Shown here piece after piece: positions 1 through 8,816 of a DNA stretch of 32,318 nucleotides. Each line of letters starts with the position of its first letter. The first letter of the stretch is position 1. The stretch is taken from assembly GCA_943913205.1 (NCBI GenBank), contig CALTWN010000010.1, positions 1-32,318 of the forward strand, read 5' to 3'. The position numbers and the translations under genes were made by a program. Source of the DNA: an uncultured Bartonella sp. GTDB lineage: Bacteria > Pseudomonadota > Alphaproteobacteria > Rhizobiales > Rhizobiaceae. The notes below the pieces were generated by a model. The model saw only the letters and a program-made list of their open reading frames with translations. It did no database searches and had not been told where the DNA came from.

Positions 1-57
1 ATACCTTTTCCTTTTATTTGTCAATACCCTCTCATGCTTTTTTTTACTGTTTTTAAT

Positions 58-86
58 TTGCAATAATGAAGTGATCAAGTTATTAT
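58..86 (+). promoter_or_regulatory. Putative sigma-70 promoter of the M23 peptidase gene
   Basis: A TTGCAA box (58-63) lies 17 bases from a TATTAT box (81-86). They match the -35 and -10 consensus at 4/6 and 5/6 positions. Transcription would begin around 92-94. This argues against the TTG at 93 as a start codon and for the ATG at 123. Seen by eye; not tested. Confidence 0.45.
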
Positions 87-122
87 AAAGCTTTGATTAA
101 ATATTGGCTGGTTTATCTGAAT

Positions 123-2003
123 ATGCAAGAGCGTAAAGACAAAAAAGATAACCTCTTATTGCCTGCACTAACCAGAAAACGTGGCCTATTAAGAGACCGC
201 AGAGTTTCTATAAAATGGTTTTTAGCAATTATTTGCATGGGTATATTTGGCGCAGCTTTTATGGGGACAGCGTTATTTACCACTACTGATGGCCGGGTTC
301 AATTGTCAAAACTAGCACAATCTAGTAGTCATTTTATTTTTGCTCATAAAGGCGTTATTCAAAGAGATAGGCTATCTCCTATAATGCCCTTGCAACGATT
401 TGGTGCTAAAAAAGAGATAGATATAGGCGTAAGCCAAAAAGATTTTGGTAGTTCTGTTATTCGTCCACAGAAATTTGAACTTGTTCATCTAAGTTTATCA
501 GAAATGAATGCTGGACGTTTTAAATATCCGCCTTTTAACGCGCTAAGCCTTTTTGACAATTCACCAAATACAGCGCAAGCAGGTAGCATAGATCAATTAT
601 ATAACGGCAAGGTGGATGCAGAAATTATTTTTAAAAAGCTAGAATTCAATCCAAGTAACGTTACCTTTTCTAAAGAAAATACTGTGAACAGCGCAGAAGC
701 AGAATTAAATATACGTAAAAGCTTTAATCGCTTCAGTGATGGAAGTACTAATGTAGATAATCTTATATTTAACTATGTAAAAAATAATGATTCTAATGTG
801 GATAATAGCAACACTGACAAAAAAACAGAAGTAAATATTAGCTACATACACAAGAGCTATAGCAATAATAATATATATAACTACACTGAGGATTTAATTC
901 CTTTTATTCCTGGTAAATCTATTTCTAAGATTTTAGAAAGCGCGCATTATAGTGATAAATTTGCGAATAAAGCCGCTAGCGCATTGACCGATATTATTAC
1001 TTCAGACCAATTAAAAAAAGCAAGCATAATTCGTTTAGGATTAGAAGCAGATGAAGATGGAAATGAAATTATAGTAAGAGCAAGTTTATATAATAATGTT
1101 ACCCACATAGCTACTGTTGCTATGAATGATGACGATATTTTTGAAAAAGCGCAAGAACCTGAAACGACTTCTCTTTTGAAAAAATCCTTATCAGGCAAAC
1201 TACCAAACGTTACTAATTTAAATGGTCGTACAATAGCCTTATATGACAGTATCTATAGATCCGCTTTGAATTATGCTCTATCACCCACATTAATTAAACA
1301 AATGATGCGTATAATGGCTACGGATATAGATTTACAAGGTCCTACTAATAATAACGATACTATTGATATTTTCTTTCCATTACAGCAAAACAGCAAAGAG
1401 CAAGAAGATATTATTTATATCCAAGCCAATATAAATGACAGAACACATAAATATTATAGATACAAAGCATTAAATGGAATTGTTGACTATTATAATATAG
1501 ATGGGAAAAGTGCTAAGCGCTTTTTATTACGCAAGCCCGTACCTGATGCTCATTTTAGCTCACCATTTGGCGCTAGAAGGCATCCAATTCTGGGTTATGT
1601 TCGTATGCACACAGGTGTAGACTGGGCCGCCCCACTACATTCTGTAATTGTTGCTTCTGGAGATGGGATTGTAACTAAAATGGGGCCAACACCTGGCTAT
1701 GGTAATCACACTGAAATTCAACACGCTAATGGATATATGACTTCTTATTCTCACCAAAGCGGTTTTGCCGCAGGCATAAAACCGGGTGTGCATGTACATC
1801 AGGGTCAGGTTATTGGATATATAGGCTCTACTGGTCTTTCTACAGGTGCGCATTGCCACTTTGAAATTGTTGTAAATGGTATAAAACAGAACCCTATGCG
1901 CGTACATTTGCCTAACGGTAAAGTATTAAAAGGTCGCGACTTATCTCTATTTGAACAAAAAAGGAACAGTATAGACACGACCTTAAACGCTCATAGATTT
2001 TAG
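123..2003 (+). CDS. Membrane-anchored M23 (LytM-type) metallopeptidase
   Basis: Probable murein endopeptidase that cuts peptidoglycan cross-links in the periplasm. Counting from the ATG at 123 (626 codons), a basic cytoplasmic tail is followed by one membrane segment at about residues 32-52. A long, poorly conserved Asn/Ser-rich periplasmic region comes next, then a C-terminal LytM domain from about residue 475. The zinc-binding signature is intact: H496 and D500 in the HTGVDW motif, and the HCH motif at 577-579 followed by FEI. The in-frame TTG at 93 would add ten residues but coincides with the predicted transcription start, so the ATG is preferred; neither has a strong ribosome site. The gene converges on clpB with one base between stop codons. 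The family and catalytic residues are clear; whether it is a housekeeping MepM-like enzyme or division-associated cannot be told. Confidence 0.9.
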   Translation: MQERKDKKDNLLLPALTRKRGLLRDRRVSIKWFLAIICMGIFGAAFMGTALFTTTDGRVQLSKLAQSSSHFIFAHKGVIQRDRLSPIMPLQRFGAKKEIDIGVSQKDFGSSVIRPQKFELVHLSLSEMNAGRFKYPPFNALSLFDNSPNTAQAGSIDQLYNGKVDAEIIFKKLEFNPSNVTFSKENTVNSAEAELNIRKSFNRFSDGSTNVDNLIFNYVKNNDSNVDNSNTDKKTEVNISYIHKSYSNNNIYNYTEDLIPFIPGKSISKILESAHYSDKFANKAASALTDIITSDQLKKASIIRLGLEADEDGNEIIVRASLYNNVTHIATVAMNDDDIFEKAQEPETTSLLKKSLSGKLPNVTNLNGRTIALYDSIYRSALNYALSPTLIKQMMRIMATDIDLQGPTNNNDTIDIFFPLQQNSKEQEDIIYIQANINDRTHKYYRYKALNGIVDYYNIDGKSAKRFLLRKPVPDAHFSSPFGARRHPILGYVRMHTGVDWAAPLHSVIVASGDGIVTKMGPTPGYGNHTEIQHANGYMTSYSHQSGFAAGIKPGVHVHQGQVIGYIGSTGLSTGAHCHFEIVVNGIKQNPMRVHLPNGKVLKGRDLSLFEQKRNSIDTTLNAHRF

Positions 2004-2004
2004 T

Positions 2005-4578
2005 TTAACATGTAAAAATTAGCTCGTCATTTATCGCATCTATAATTATAGAATCTTGTTCTTTAAGTTTATTTTCAAGCAATAGCATAGCTAATTTATC
2101 CTGAACTTGCTTTTGTATTTCCCTTTTTAAAGGTCTGGCGCCATATATTTTATCATAACCTTTTTTTGCTAATAATAATTTAGCTTTTTGTGTAACTTCT
2201 AGATTAATATTTTTTTCTTTTAGCAAAGCACTAATTCTGTTTAATTGGATATCTACAATTTTTTCAATATCTTTTGCAGTTAATTGTTGAAACATAATAA
2301 TTTCATCAATACGGTTTAAAAATTCTGGCTTAAAGCTGTGTTGTACAGCATTCATAACCTGAGCTTGCTTTTCAGCAATATCTTTATCACCAGTAATTTG
2401 AGTTAAATATTCTGCACCTAAATTTGATGTCATAATTATAAGAGTATTACGAAAATCAACCAAGCGTCCTTGCGAATCTGTCAACCTACCATCATCTAAT
2501 ACCTGTAAAAGGATATTGAAAACATCTGGATGGGCTTTTTCTATCTCATCCAGCAATATAACTTGATAGGGGCGTCTTCTTACCGATTCAGTTAATATGC
2601 CACCTTCTTCATAACCAACATATCCTGGAGGCGCTCCTATAAGTCTAGCAACAGAATGTTTTTCCATATATTCAGACATATCTATACGAAGTATTGCATT
2701 TTCATCATCAAATAAAAACTCTGCAACAGCTTTAGCAAGTTCAGTTTTACCTACACCTGTTGGACCCACAAAAATAAAAGAGCCTAATGGTCGATTCGGG
2801 TCTTGTAAACCAGCGCGCGATCTTCTAACAGCGTTACTTACTGCAATAACAGCTTTTTCTTGACCTATAACACGCTTCTCGATTGCGGCTTCCATTTTTA
2901 ATATTTTTTCACGTTCGCCTTCAAGCATACGATCTACCGGTATACCACTCCATTTTGAAATTACCTGTGCTATATCTTCAGATTTTACGGTTTCTTCAAT
3001 TATTCCTTTTTTATCCGTATCTTTTTCAGCCTCTGATATATCTTTTTCTAGCTGAGGTATGATTCCATATGAAAGCTCACCAGCTTTTTGGTATTCGCCT
3101 GCACGTTGTGCTATGGCTAGCGCATTCTTTGCATCATCCAAACGTTTTTTAAGTGCAGCGCTTTTACCAAGTTTTTGTTTTTCTGCCTGCCACTTTGCTG
3201 TAATTTCGCTAGATTCTTCTTCTAAGAAACTTAATTCTGATTCTAATTTTTCTATACGACTTCTCGATAAATCGTCATCTTCTTTTTTAAGCATTTCAAG
3301 CTCAATCTTTATTTGCATTATACGACGATCTAATTCATCAAGTTTTTCTGGTTTCGAATCTATTTGCATTTTTAAGCGAGAAGCCGCCTCATCTATTAAA
3401 TCTATAGCTTTATCTGGTAAGAATCTATCTGTTATATATCGGTTTGATAAAGTCGCCGCAGCAATTAAAGCCGAATCGGCAATGCGAACTTTATGATGTT
3501 GCTCATATTTTTCTTTTATACCACGCAAAATAGAAATTGTATCTTCTACACTAGGCTCAGACACGTAGACAGGTTGAAAACGTCGCGCCAATGCTGCATC
3601 CTTTTCTACATATTTACGGTATTCATCTAATGTGGTAGCCCCGATACAATGCAACTCTCCCCTAGATAAAGCAGGTTTTAATAAATTTGATGCATCCATA
3701 GCCCCATCACTTTTACCAGCGCCTACTAAATTATGCATTTCATCTATAAACAAGATAATATTTCCATTAGCAGCATCTACCTCGCTTAATACCGCCTTTA
3801 AACGCTCTTCAAACTCGCCACGATATTTTGCGCCGGCTATCATGGCACCCAAATCTAGCGCTAGCAATGATTTTTCTCGCAAGGTTTCTGGCACATCATT
3901 TGCTATGATGCGTAAGGCTAGCCCTTCAACTATAGCTGTTTTACCTACGCCGGGCTCTCCTATCAATACTGGATTGTTTTTTATACGTCTTGATAAAACT
4001 TGTATTGTTCTTCTTATCTCTTCATCGCGACCAATAACAGGGTCTAGCTTGCCATCGAGCGCATCTTTTGTGAGATCACGCGCGTATTTTGACAAAGCAT
4101 CATATTGATTCTCTGCGGTAGGTGAATTAGCTTTCCTACCTTTACGTAACTCTTTAATTTGTTGAGTTAATGCATCACTAGTAAGGCCTGACGTCTTAAA
4201 TAATTCTTGAATATTTGCTTTAGCATTTAAAGCAAATGACTGTAATACGCGTTCTACGCTTACAAAAGAGTCCCCATCTTGTACAGCAAGCTTCTCGGCT
4301 TTATTTAAAATATCATCAAGATCAGGTGACAAATAAATTTGTACATTACCCCCACTTACTTTTGGTAATGATTCAATTTTTTTGTTCAATGAGTTTTTAA
4401 TAGTTTGTAAATTTGCTCCTGCGCGCTCTATAAGGGTCGAGCATAAACCTTCATTATCATCTAATAAAATTTTTAATAAATGTTCGGGACTTAATTGCTG
4501 ATTTTGTTGCGAAGCGGCATATTGTTGCGCTGATTGTAAAAAGCCTTGCAATCTTTCAGTATATTTATTTATATTCAT
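2005..4578 (-). CDS. clpB: ClpB, protein disaggregase (Hsp100 AAA+ ATPase)
   Basis: ATP-driven cytoplasmic disaggregase that works with DnaK/DnaJ/GrpE to rescue aggregated proteins after heat stress. At 857 codons it has the normal family length and all parts. These are an N-terminal Clp repeat domain (about 1-145), a first AAA+ domain with Walker A GEPGVGKT (207-214) and Walker B ending IDE (about 278-280), and a long charged coiled-coil middle domain (about 405-525). The second AAA+ domain has Walker A GPTGVGKT (605-612). The middle domain separates it from ClpA and ClpC. A run of five G (4586-4590) seven bases before the ATG is a strong ribosome site and may be folded into a hairpin. The gene follows yacG by 63 bases on the same strand. 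No clear sigma-32 promoter was found. Confidence 0.98.
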   Translation of the reverse strand: MNINKYTERLQGFLQSAQQYAASQQNQQLSPEHLLKILLDDNEGLCSTLIERAGANLQTIKNSLNKKIESLPKVSGGNVQIYLSPDLDDILNKAEKLAVQDGDSFVSVERVLQSFALNAKANIQELFKTSGLTSDALTQQIKELRKGRKANSPTAENQYDALSKYARDLTKDALDGKLDPVIGRDEEIRRTIQVLSRRIKNNPVLIGEPGVGKTAIVEGLALRIIANDVPETLREKSLLALDLGAMIAGAKYRGEFEERLKAVLSEVDAANGNIILFIDEMHNLVGAGKSDGAMDASNLLKPALSRGELHCIGATTLDEYRKYVEKDAALARRFQPVYVSEPSVEDTISILRGIKEKYEQHHKVRIADSALIAAATLSNRYITDRFLPDKAIDLIDEAASRLKMQIDSKPEKLDELDRRIMQIKIELEMLKKEDDDLSRSRIEKLESELSFLEEESSEITAKWQAEKQKLGKSAALKKRLDDAKNALAIAQRAGEYQKAGELSYGIIPQLEKDISEAEKDTDKKGIIEETVKSEDIAQVISKWSGIPVDRMLEGEREKILKMEAAIEKRVIGQEKAVIAVSNAVRRSRAGLQDPNRPLGSFIFVGPTGVGKTELAKAVAEFLFDDENAILRIDMSEYMEKHSVARLIGAPPGYVGYEEGGILTESVRRRPYQVILLDEIEKAHPDVFNILLQVLDDGRLTDSQGRLVDFRNTLIIMTSNLGAEYLTQITGDKDIAEKQAQVMNAVQHSFKPEFLNRIDEIIMFQQLTAKDIEKIVDIQLNRISALLKEKNINLEVTQKAKLLLAKKGYDKIYGARPLKREIQKQVQDKLAMLLLENKLKEQDSIIIDAINDELIFTC

Positions 4579-4581
4579 AAT

Positions 4582-4620
4582 ATTTCCCCCTTTTTATAAT
4601 TTATATATATGAAGGGAAAT
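4582..4620 (-). promoter_or_regulatory. Hairpin that could hide the clpB ribosome site
   Basis: On the clpB-sense strand, a 7-base arm (4614-4620) is complementary to 4582-4588, which is part of the G-rich ribosome site and the A-run after it. The loop is almost purely A/T. TT/AA pairing can extend the helix past two bulged G. If the transcript starts upstream of 4620, translation would be masked at low temperature, as in RNA thermometers of heat-shock genes. No ROSE or fourU motif is evident, and the transcription start is unknown. Confidence 0.3.
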
Positions 4621-4641
4621 TTTAAAATACAAGCAAACTAA

Positions 4642-4809
4642 CTATTTTGTATGTTTTTGGTCTTCACCAGCAATAACATATGATCCAGACATCCATTTAT
4701 ACAGATCTATATTTTTACATCTTTCACTACAAAACGGAAAATAGTCTTTTATAACTGGTTTAGTACAATTAATGCATTTGCTTAATTTATTATCAATTTG
4801 ACAATTCAT
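4642..4809 (-). CDS. yacG: YacG, small zinc-binding DNA gyrase inhibitor
   Basis: A 55-codon gene translated by hand from the minus strand. It has the four-cysteine zinc knuckle of YacG: C12 and C15 in a CxxC, then C27 and C31 in FCSERC. This is followed by the family signature of Asp-Leu then WMSGSYVI (39-46). YacG binds GyrB and inhibits gyrase in E. coli. The start codon lies inside the 3' end of maf (17-base overlap), which suggests translational coupling. The order infA, maf, yacG is common in alphaproteobacteria and supports the call. The few residues before the first CxxC and the short C-terminal tail are unremarkable. A gene of this size is easily skipped by automatic annotation. Confidence 0.93.
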   Translation of the reverse strand: MNCQIDNKLSKCINCTKPVIKDYFPFCSERCKNIDLYKWMSGSYVIAGEDQKHTK

Positions 4810-5452
4810 CTGTGTACCATTTTTCTAACAATGAATAATTATTGGCCTGTAACATTGCAGATACATGCTTTAAAGGCAAACCAACAATGCTACTTTGTGA
4901 ACCTATAATGCGTTCTATAAAAGTTGATGCATAGCCTTGTATAGCATACCCCCCTGCTCTATCTTGCCACTCTTGCGATTTTATGTATGATTCAATTTCT
5001 TGTGCTCGCAAGCGTATAAAGCGCACGCGGTTTTCACTTACTTGTAGATTTATTTTTCCACTACTATTTATTATTACTACAGCGGTATACACCCTATGCG
5101 TACGTCCAGATAATAACTGCAAACAATCAATAGCCTCTTTACTGGTACGTGGTTTTGGCAGAATAGTGCGACCTACCGAAACCACGGTATCTCCCGATAG
5201 AATTAAAAATTTTTCATATTCTTTTAACCTAGATATATGTTCAAAAGTTGCCTGAGCCTTGCTTTGAGCCAATCGCTTTGCCAAAAACCTTGGATGCTCT
5301 TTATATTTTGGAGTTTCATCTATATTTGGAGAATAAATGTAGTCTGGCTCTACCCCTATTTGCCTTAAAAGTTCTAAACGCTGCGGCGAAGCAGATGCAA
5401 GTATTAATTTTTGTGCTTTTTCAATAGTTGGATGAGCTTTTTTAAAGAGCAT
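4793..5452 (-). CDS. maf: Maf-family nucleoside triphosphate pyrophosphatase
   Basis: Maf-like house-cleaning enzyme that hydrolyses non-canonical or pyrimidine nucleoside triphosphates to monophosphates in the cytoplasm. The 219-codon product has the family's N-terminal motif LILASASPQRLELL (17-30), which forms the phosphate-binding loop. It also has SGDTVV in the middle and DRAGGYAIQG and IIGSQSSIVGLPL toward the C-terminus. In E. coli the YhdE and YceF branches prefer dTTP/UTP and m7GTP; the sequence alone does not settle which applies. It sits 27 bases downstream of infA and overlaps yacG, so infA-maf-yacG probably form one operon. The N-terminus has about 15 residues before the motif, and the ATG at 5452 is the only reasonable start. 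Confidence 0.95.
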   Translation of the reverse strand: MLFKKAHPTIEKAQKLILASASPQRLELLRQIGVEPDYIYSPNIDETPKYKEHPRFLAKRLAQSKAQATFEHISRLKEYEKFLILSGDTVVSVGRTILPKPRTSKEAIDCLQLLSGRTHRVYTAVVIINSSGKINLQVSENRVRFIRLRAQEIESYIKSQEWQDRAGGYAIQGYASTFIERIIGSQSSIVGLPLKHVSAMLQANNYSLLEKWYTDELSN

Positions 5453-5479
5453 ATATTCTACCTTAGTTATATAGGCAGC

Positions 5480-5698
5480 CTACTTATGTCGATAGGTTAT
5501 TCGCCCTTTTGTAAGGTCATAAGGGGTCATTTCTACCATAACCTTGTCACCCACAGAAACCCTAATCCTATTTTTTCGCATTCTGCCAGCTGTATGCGCT
5601 ATTATTTCATGGTTATTATCTAATTTAACGCGAAACATAGCATTTGGCAATAGCTCAGTTATTATTCCGGAAAATTCTAATACTTCTTCCTTAGCCAT
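5480..5698 (-). CDS. infA: Translation initiation factor IF-1
   Basis: Essential 72-residue OB-fold protein that binds the ribosomal A site of the 30S subunit during initiation, with IF-2 and IF-3. Length and sequence are canonical: an MAKEE start, a central AHTAGRMRKNRIRV segment, GDKVMVEMTPYDLTKGRITYR, and a basic end. An AAGGA ribosome site lies six bases before the ATG. In typical rhizobial chromosomes several genes (DUF2948, hisD, UPF0262 and a low-molecular-weight phosphatase) separate murA from infA. Here murA is the immediate upstream neighbour, 72 bases away. Confidence 0.98.
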   Translation of the reverse strand: MAKEEVLEFSGIITELLPNAMFRVKLDNNHEIIAHTAGRMRKNRIRVSVGDKVMVEMTPYDLTKGRITYRHK

Positions 5699-5770
5699 TT
5701 AAATCCTTTTCTTTTTTATATGTAGTTTGCAATTTATTCTATTTAACATTTTATTACAATGTTTTAATTA

Positions 5771-7063
5771 TTAAGTTACGCTAACACGTTTAATTTGGGC
5801 CCCACAATTACTTAGCTTTTTTTCTAAATTTTCAAAACCTCTATCTAAGTGGTATATTCTACTTATAGTAGTTTCGCCTTGTGCTACTAAACCAGCTATA
5901 ACGAGAGAGACAGAAGCTCTTAAATCTGTTGCCATGACTTCAGCGCCCTGTAGCTTATTTATCCCCTCTATAATTGCTGTTTGTCCAGCCAAACTAATAT
6001 GTGCCCCCAAACGAGCCAATTCTTGTACATGCATAAACCTATTTTCAAAAATAGTTTCTGTGATATGTGAAGTTCCCTTTGCTCTAATCATTAGCGCCAT
6101 AAATTGAGCCTGTAAATCGGTTGGAAAGCCAGGATATGGATTTGTAGTAATATCGGTACTTTTTAACTCACCATCGCCCATACTAACTAATAATCCAACG
6201 CTGCGTTCTTCTATATTAACGCCACAATACTGTAATATATCGATAACACTACTTAAATAATTACTATTAGCTCCTGTCAACAATACGCTTCCACCAGTCA
6301 TAGCTACAGCCATTGCATATGTACCCGCTTCTATTCTATCAAAAATAACTCTTTGCCTTGCCCCATGTAAAGCTGGTTTCCCTTTGATATATAAGGTGCT
6401 GGCACCAATCCCTTCAATATCTGCTCCCATAGCTTGTAGTGCTTGGCATAAATTAATAATTTCTGGTTCCTTCGCAGCATTTTTTAGCACAGTTTCGCCC
6501 TTGGCTAAGCTGGCAGCCATAAGTAAAACATGTGTACCACCAACAGTCACTTTAGGAAATGTATAACATGCCCCCCTTAAACCATTTTTTGCTTGCGCAC
6601 GTACATAGCCATTTTCAATATCAATATCTGCTCCTAAAGCTTCTAAGCCGTCTAATATGAAGCTAACTGGCCGTGTGCCAATAGCACATCCTCCAGGTAA
6701 AGAAACACATGCCTCTCCCATACGTGCTAAGATAGGGCCGATAACCCAAAAACTTGCACGCATTTTAGAAACTAAATCGTAAGAAGCTTTAGTTCTAGTA
6801 ATATTCTTAGCGGTAAAATGTATAGTTCTTCTGTAGTCTTCCTTGTCGCATTCCTTCCGCCCATCTATGCTATAATCGACCCCTAAATTTGCTAAAATTC
6901 GTATTAATTGCTCAATATCACTTAAATATGGCACATTTTCTATACATACTGTCTCTGAGCTTAAAAGAGATGCTATCATTAGAGGTAACGCAGCATTTTT
7001 TGCTCCTGAAATAGGAATAATACCATTTAGCTTATTTCCCCCTATGATTTTTATTTTATCCAT
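5771..7063 (-). CDS. murA: MurA, UDP-GlcNAc 1-carboxyvinyltransferase
   Basis: First committed step of peptidoglycan synthesis: transfers enolpyruvate from PEP to UDP-N-acetylglucosamine in the cytoplasm. The 430-codon length is usual. GAKNAALP near the N-terminus carries the conserved lysine (K22). The active-site loop SLPGGCAIGTRP carries the catalytic cysteine at residue 126. The cysteine is present, not replaced by Asp, so the enzyme is predicted to be fosfomycin-sensitive (inference). Later landmarks are VTVGGTHVLLMAA, YPGFPTDLQAQFMAL and RASVSLVIAGLVA. It is the only murA copy in the window. A 48-codon basic protein gene lies upstream on the same strand, 78 bases away. Confidence 0.98.
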   Translation of the reverse strand: MDKIKIIGGNKLNGIIPISGAKNAALPLMIASLLSSETVCIENVPYLSDIEQLIRILANLGVDYSIDGRKECDKEDYRRTIHFTAKNITRTKASYDLVSKMRASFWVIGPILARMGEACVSLPGGCAIGTRPVSFILDGLEALGADIDIENGYVRAQAKNGLRGACYTFPKVTVGGTHVLLMAASLAKGETVLKNAAKEPEIINLCQALQAMGADIEGIGASTLYIKGKPALHGARQRVIFDRIEAGTYAMAVAMTGGSVLLTGANSNYLSSVIDILQYCGVNIEERSVGLLVSMGDGELKSTDITTNPYPGFPTDLQAQFMALMIRAKGTSHITETIFENRFMHVQELARLGAHISLAGQTAIIEGINKLQGAEVMATDLRASVSLVIAGLVAQGETTISRIYHLDRGFENLEKKLSNCGAQIKRVSVT

Positions 7064-7141
7064 TTTTAACCTTTTTAACTAAATTTAGAGACTATAATAT
7101 ATATGTTGCTGTTTTTACGTAAATCTACTACATCATTAAAC

Positions 7142-7288
7142 TTACTGTTTATCTTTTGCTTCCTCAAGAAGTCGATTCCTCGCCTGTGCTTTTCTTTTAA
7201 AAAGATTTTGCCTTAACTGATTTGCTAGTTTCTCTTCCCTTTTTTGCCTTTTTATATCATTTTGTTTATTTATGTTAGTATTTTTCAT
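7142..7288 (-). CDS. Small basic protein upstream of murA, function unknown
   Basis: A 48-codon ORF rich in Lys, Arg and Gln. The core pattern is KREEKLANQLRQNLFKRKAQ followed by AR. From memory, small proteins with the same pattern (EKRLAxxLRxNLxRRKAQARAR) lie next to murA in many alphaproteobacteria, and no function is known to me. The ATG at 7288 is chosen because AGGG precedes it by six bases. A longer frame opening at 7360 would add 24 residues without family resemblance and is probably non-coding. The protein is likely a single charged helix. It is probably a real gene because both pattern and position are conserved. Confidence 0.65.
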   Translation of the reverse strand: MKNTNINKQNDIKRQKREEKLANQLRQNLFKRKAQARNRLLEEAKDKQ

Positions 7289-7392
7289 GTATAACCCTAG
7301 AAAATTTAAATAATATCTACAAAAGTCTTTTATTTTTATATAGTTTGGCATAAGATGCAAAGCGAATCAAAGCTAAAATTTATAATTTCAAT

Positions 7393-7467
<75 letters not shown>

Positions 7468-7525
7468 TTCATAAATTTAGTACTATTATTTTAAAAAATA
7501 GCAATATTTATTTTACGAGAACTAT

Positions 7526-7993
7526 ATGAGGCAACAACAAAATAGGCGTAGCAAAAGCCGCGGCAGTCAAAACCGTAAATTGCAAAATCCGTTATCAAGA
7601 GTTTTTGATAGTAGCGGCCCTGGAATCAAAGTTCGCGGCAACGCACAACATATTTATGAAAAATATATGGCATTAGCAAGAGATGCACAAACTTCGGGAG
7701 ACTATGTAGTTTATGAAAATTTTGCGCAACATGCCGAACATTATAAACGCATAATAGTTGAAGCTACGCCTGCTCATATCCCTGAAGAAACAACAGCTAC
7801 AGATAGTGCAGAAGAAAGCCAGCCACAAGTTCAGAGCCCTAAAACTGAGACTATAAGGAGGCGTCCGCGTAAAGCTTTTGTATTAGAAACGCATGTTACA
7901 CAAGACACACAAAATGAAGAAATAGCCCCGCCAAAAGCTGTAAAACGCACAAGAACTACACAAAAAAATAAAGAAGAAGTTAGCGAAAATTAA
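7526..7993 (+). CDS. DUF4167 domain protein
   Basis: 155-residue basic, hydrophilic protein. Its first 80 or so residues match the DUF4167 family of Rhizobiales: an Arg/Gln/Asn-rich start, then NPLSRVFDSSGPGIKVRG, NAQHIYEKYMALARDAQ and ENFAQHAEHYKRI. The C-terminal half is low-complexity Glu/Thr/Arg/Lys and probably disordered. The function is not established; the composition suggests nucleic-acid or ribosome association, which is only an inference. It is preceded by tRNA-Thr. Its stop codon overlaps the stop of the convergent fpr gene by four bases. This gene is one of the best taxonomic clues in the window. Confidence 0.9.
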   Translation: MRQQQNRRSKSRGSQNRKLQNPLSRVFDSSGPGIKVRGNAQHIYEKYMALARDAQTSGDYVVYENFAQHAEHYKRIIVEATPAHIPEETTATDSAEESQPQVQSPKTETIRRRPRKAFVLETHVTQDTQNEEIAPPKAVKRTRTTQKNKEEVSEN

Positions 7994-8805
7994 TCAACAA
8001 AAGCACGCTCAATAACATAAGAGGCAGGAGCATTATTTGCACCTTCTTCTAAGCCAAACTCTGCACATAATTGCGCGGTTTCTTTAATCATAGCCATTGA
8101 TCCACATATCATAACACGGTCTGTTTCTGGGTTTAGCTTTGGCAACCCGGTTTCTTTAAAGAAAGCGCCGCTACGCATAGTATCTGTTATACGTCCCATA
8201 TGATCGCTATGTTCTTGTGTGGTCATCGGGTAAAATTTTAATTTGTAGCTATATTCTGCCAATAATTCATCAGTTTTAATCGAGCTTATAACATCTGTTA
8301 TATAGGCAAGTTCTGCCTTTTCTCTGGTAGTTTGCACAAGAATAATTTCTTCAAATTTCTCATAAGTTTCAAAGTCACGTATAATACTAGCAAAAGGCGC
8401 CACCCCTGTACCTGTTGAGAGCAAATATAAGCGTTTGCCCGGTATTAACGCATCATGCACCAAAGTTCCTGTAGCTTTTTTGCGCAATAAAATAGTATCG
8501 CCTTTTTGAATTTTTTGTAAATGCTCTGTCAAGGCCCCCTGAGGTACTTTAATAGAAAAAAATTCTATATGTTCTGCCCATAATGAACTAGCGATAGAAT
8601 ATGCTCTGAAAATAGGTTTATTGTTATTTGGTAAACCTATCATAACAAACTCTCCAGAACGAAAACGAAAACTTGGGTGGCGAGTTGTTGTAAACCTAAA
8701 TAATCTATCTGTATAATGCTGAACTTCTAATACAGTTTCAGCTAAAATATTTTCTGGCAGTTCATTATATTGGATTTTTTTCCCCTGCACTTGTAATTCT
8801 AGCAT
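7990..8805 (-). CDS. fpr: Ferredoxin-NADP(+) reductase
   Basis: FAD enzyme that exchanges electrons between NADPH and ferredoxin or flavodoxin in the cytoplasm, supplying Fe-S assembly and oxidative-stress defence. The 271-codon product has the FAD-binding motif FRAYSIAS near residue 80, the NADP-binding STGTGVAPFASII (about 129-141), and MICGSMAMIKE. It ends in AFVD, as in the bacterial-type reductases of Rhodobacter and other alphaproteobacteria, rather than in the aromatic end of plastidic enzymes. It lies 11 bases after gcvP and may be co-transcribed with the glycine cleavage genes; no functional link is obvious. Confidence 0.95.
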   Translation of the reverse strand: MLELQVQGKKIQYNELPENILAETVLEVQHYTDRLFRFTTTRHPSFRFRSGEFVMIGLPNNNKPIFRAYSIASSLWAEHIEFFSIKVPQGALTEHLQKIQKGDTILLRKKATGTLVHDALIPGKRLYLLSTGTGVAPFASIIRDFETYEKFEEIILVQTTREKAELAYITDVISSIKTDELLAEYSYKLKFYPMTTQEHSDHMGRITDTMRSGAFFKETGLPKLNPETDRVMICGSMAMIKETAQLCAEFGLEEGANNAPASYVIERAFVD

Positions 8806-8816
8806 TGTACCTCTCT

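Noticed and set aside
3059..4108. Two plus-strand open frames inside clpB (145 and 158 codons)
   Set aside because: Both are antisense to highly conserved ClpB sequence and have Ser-rich compositions typical of reverse-strand artefacts.
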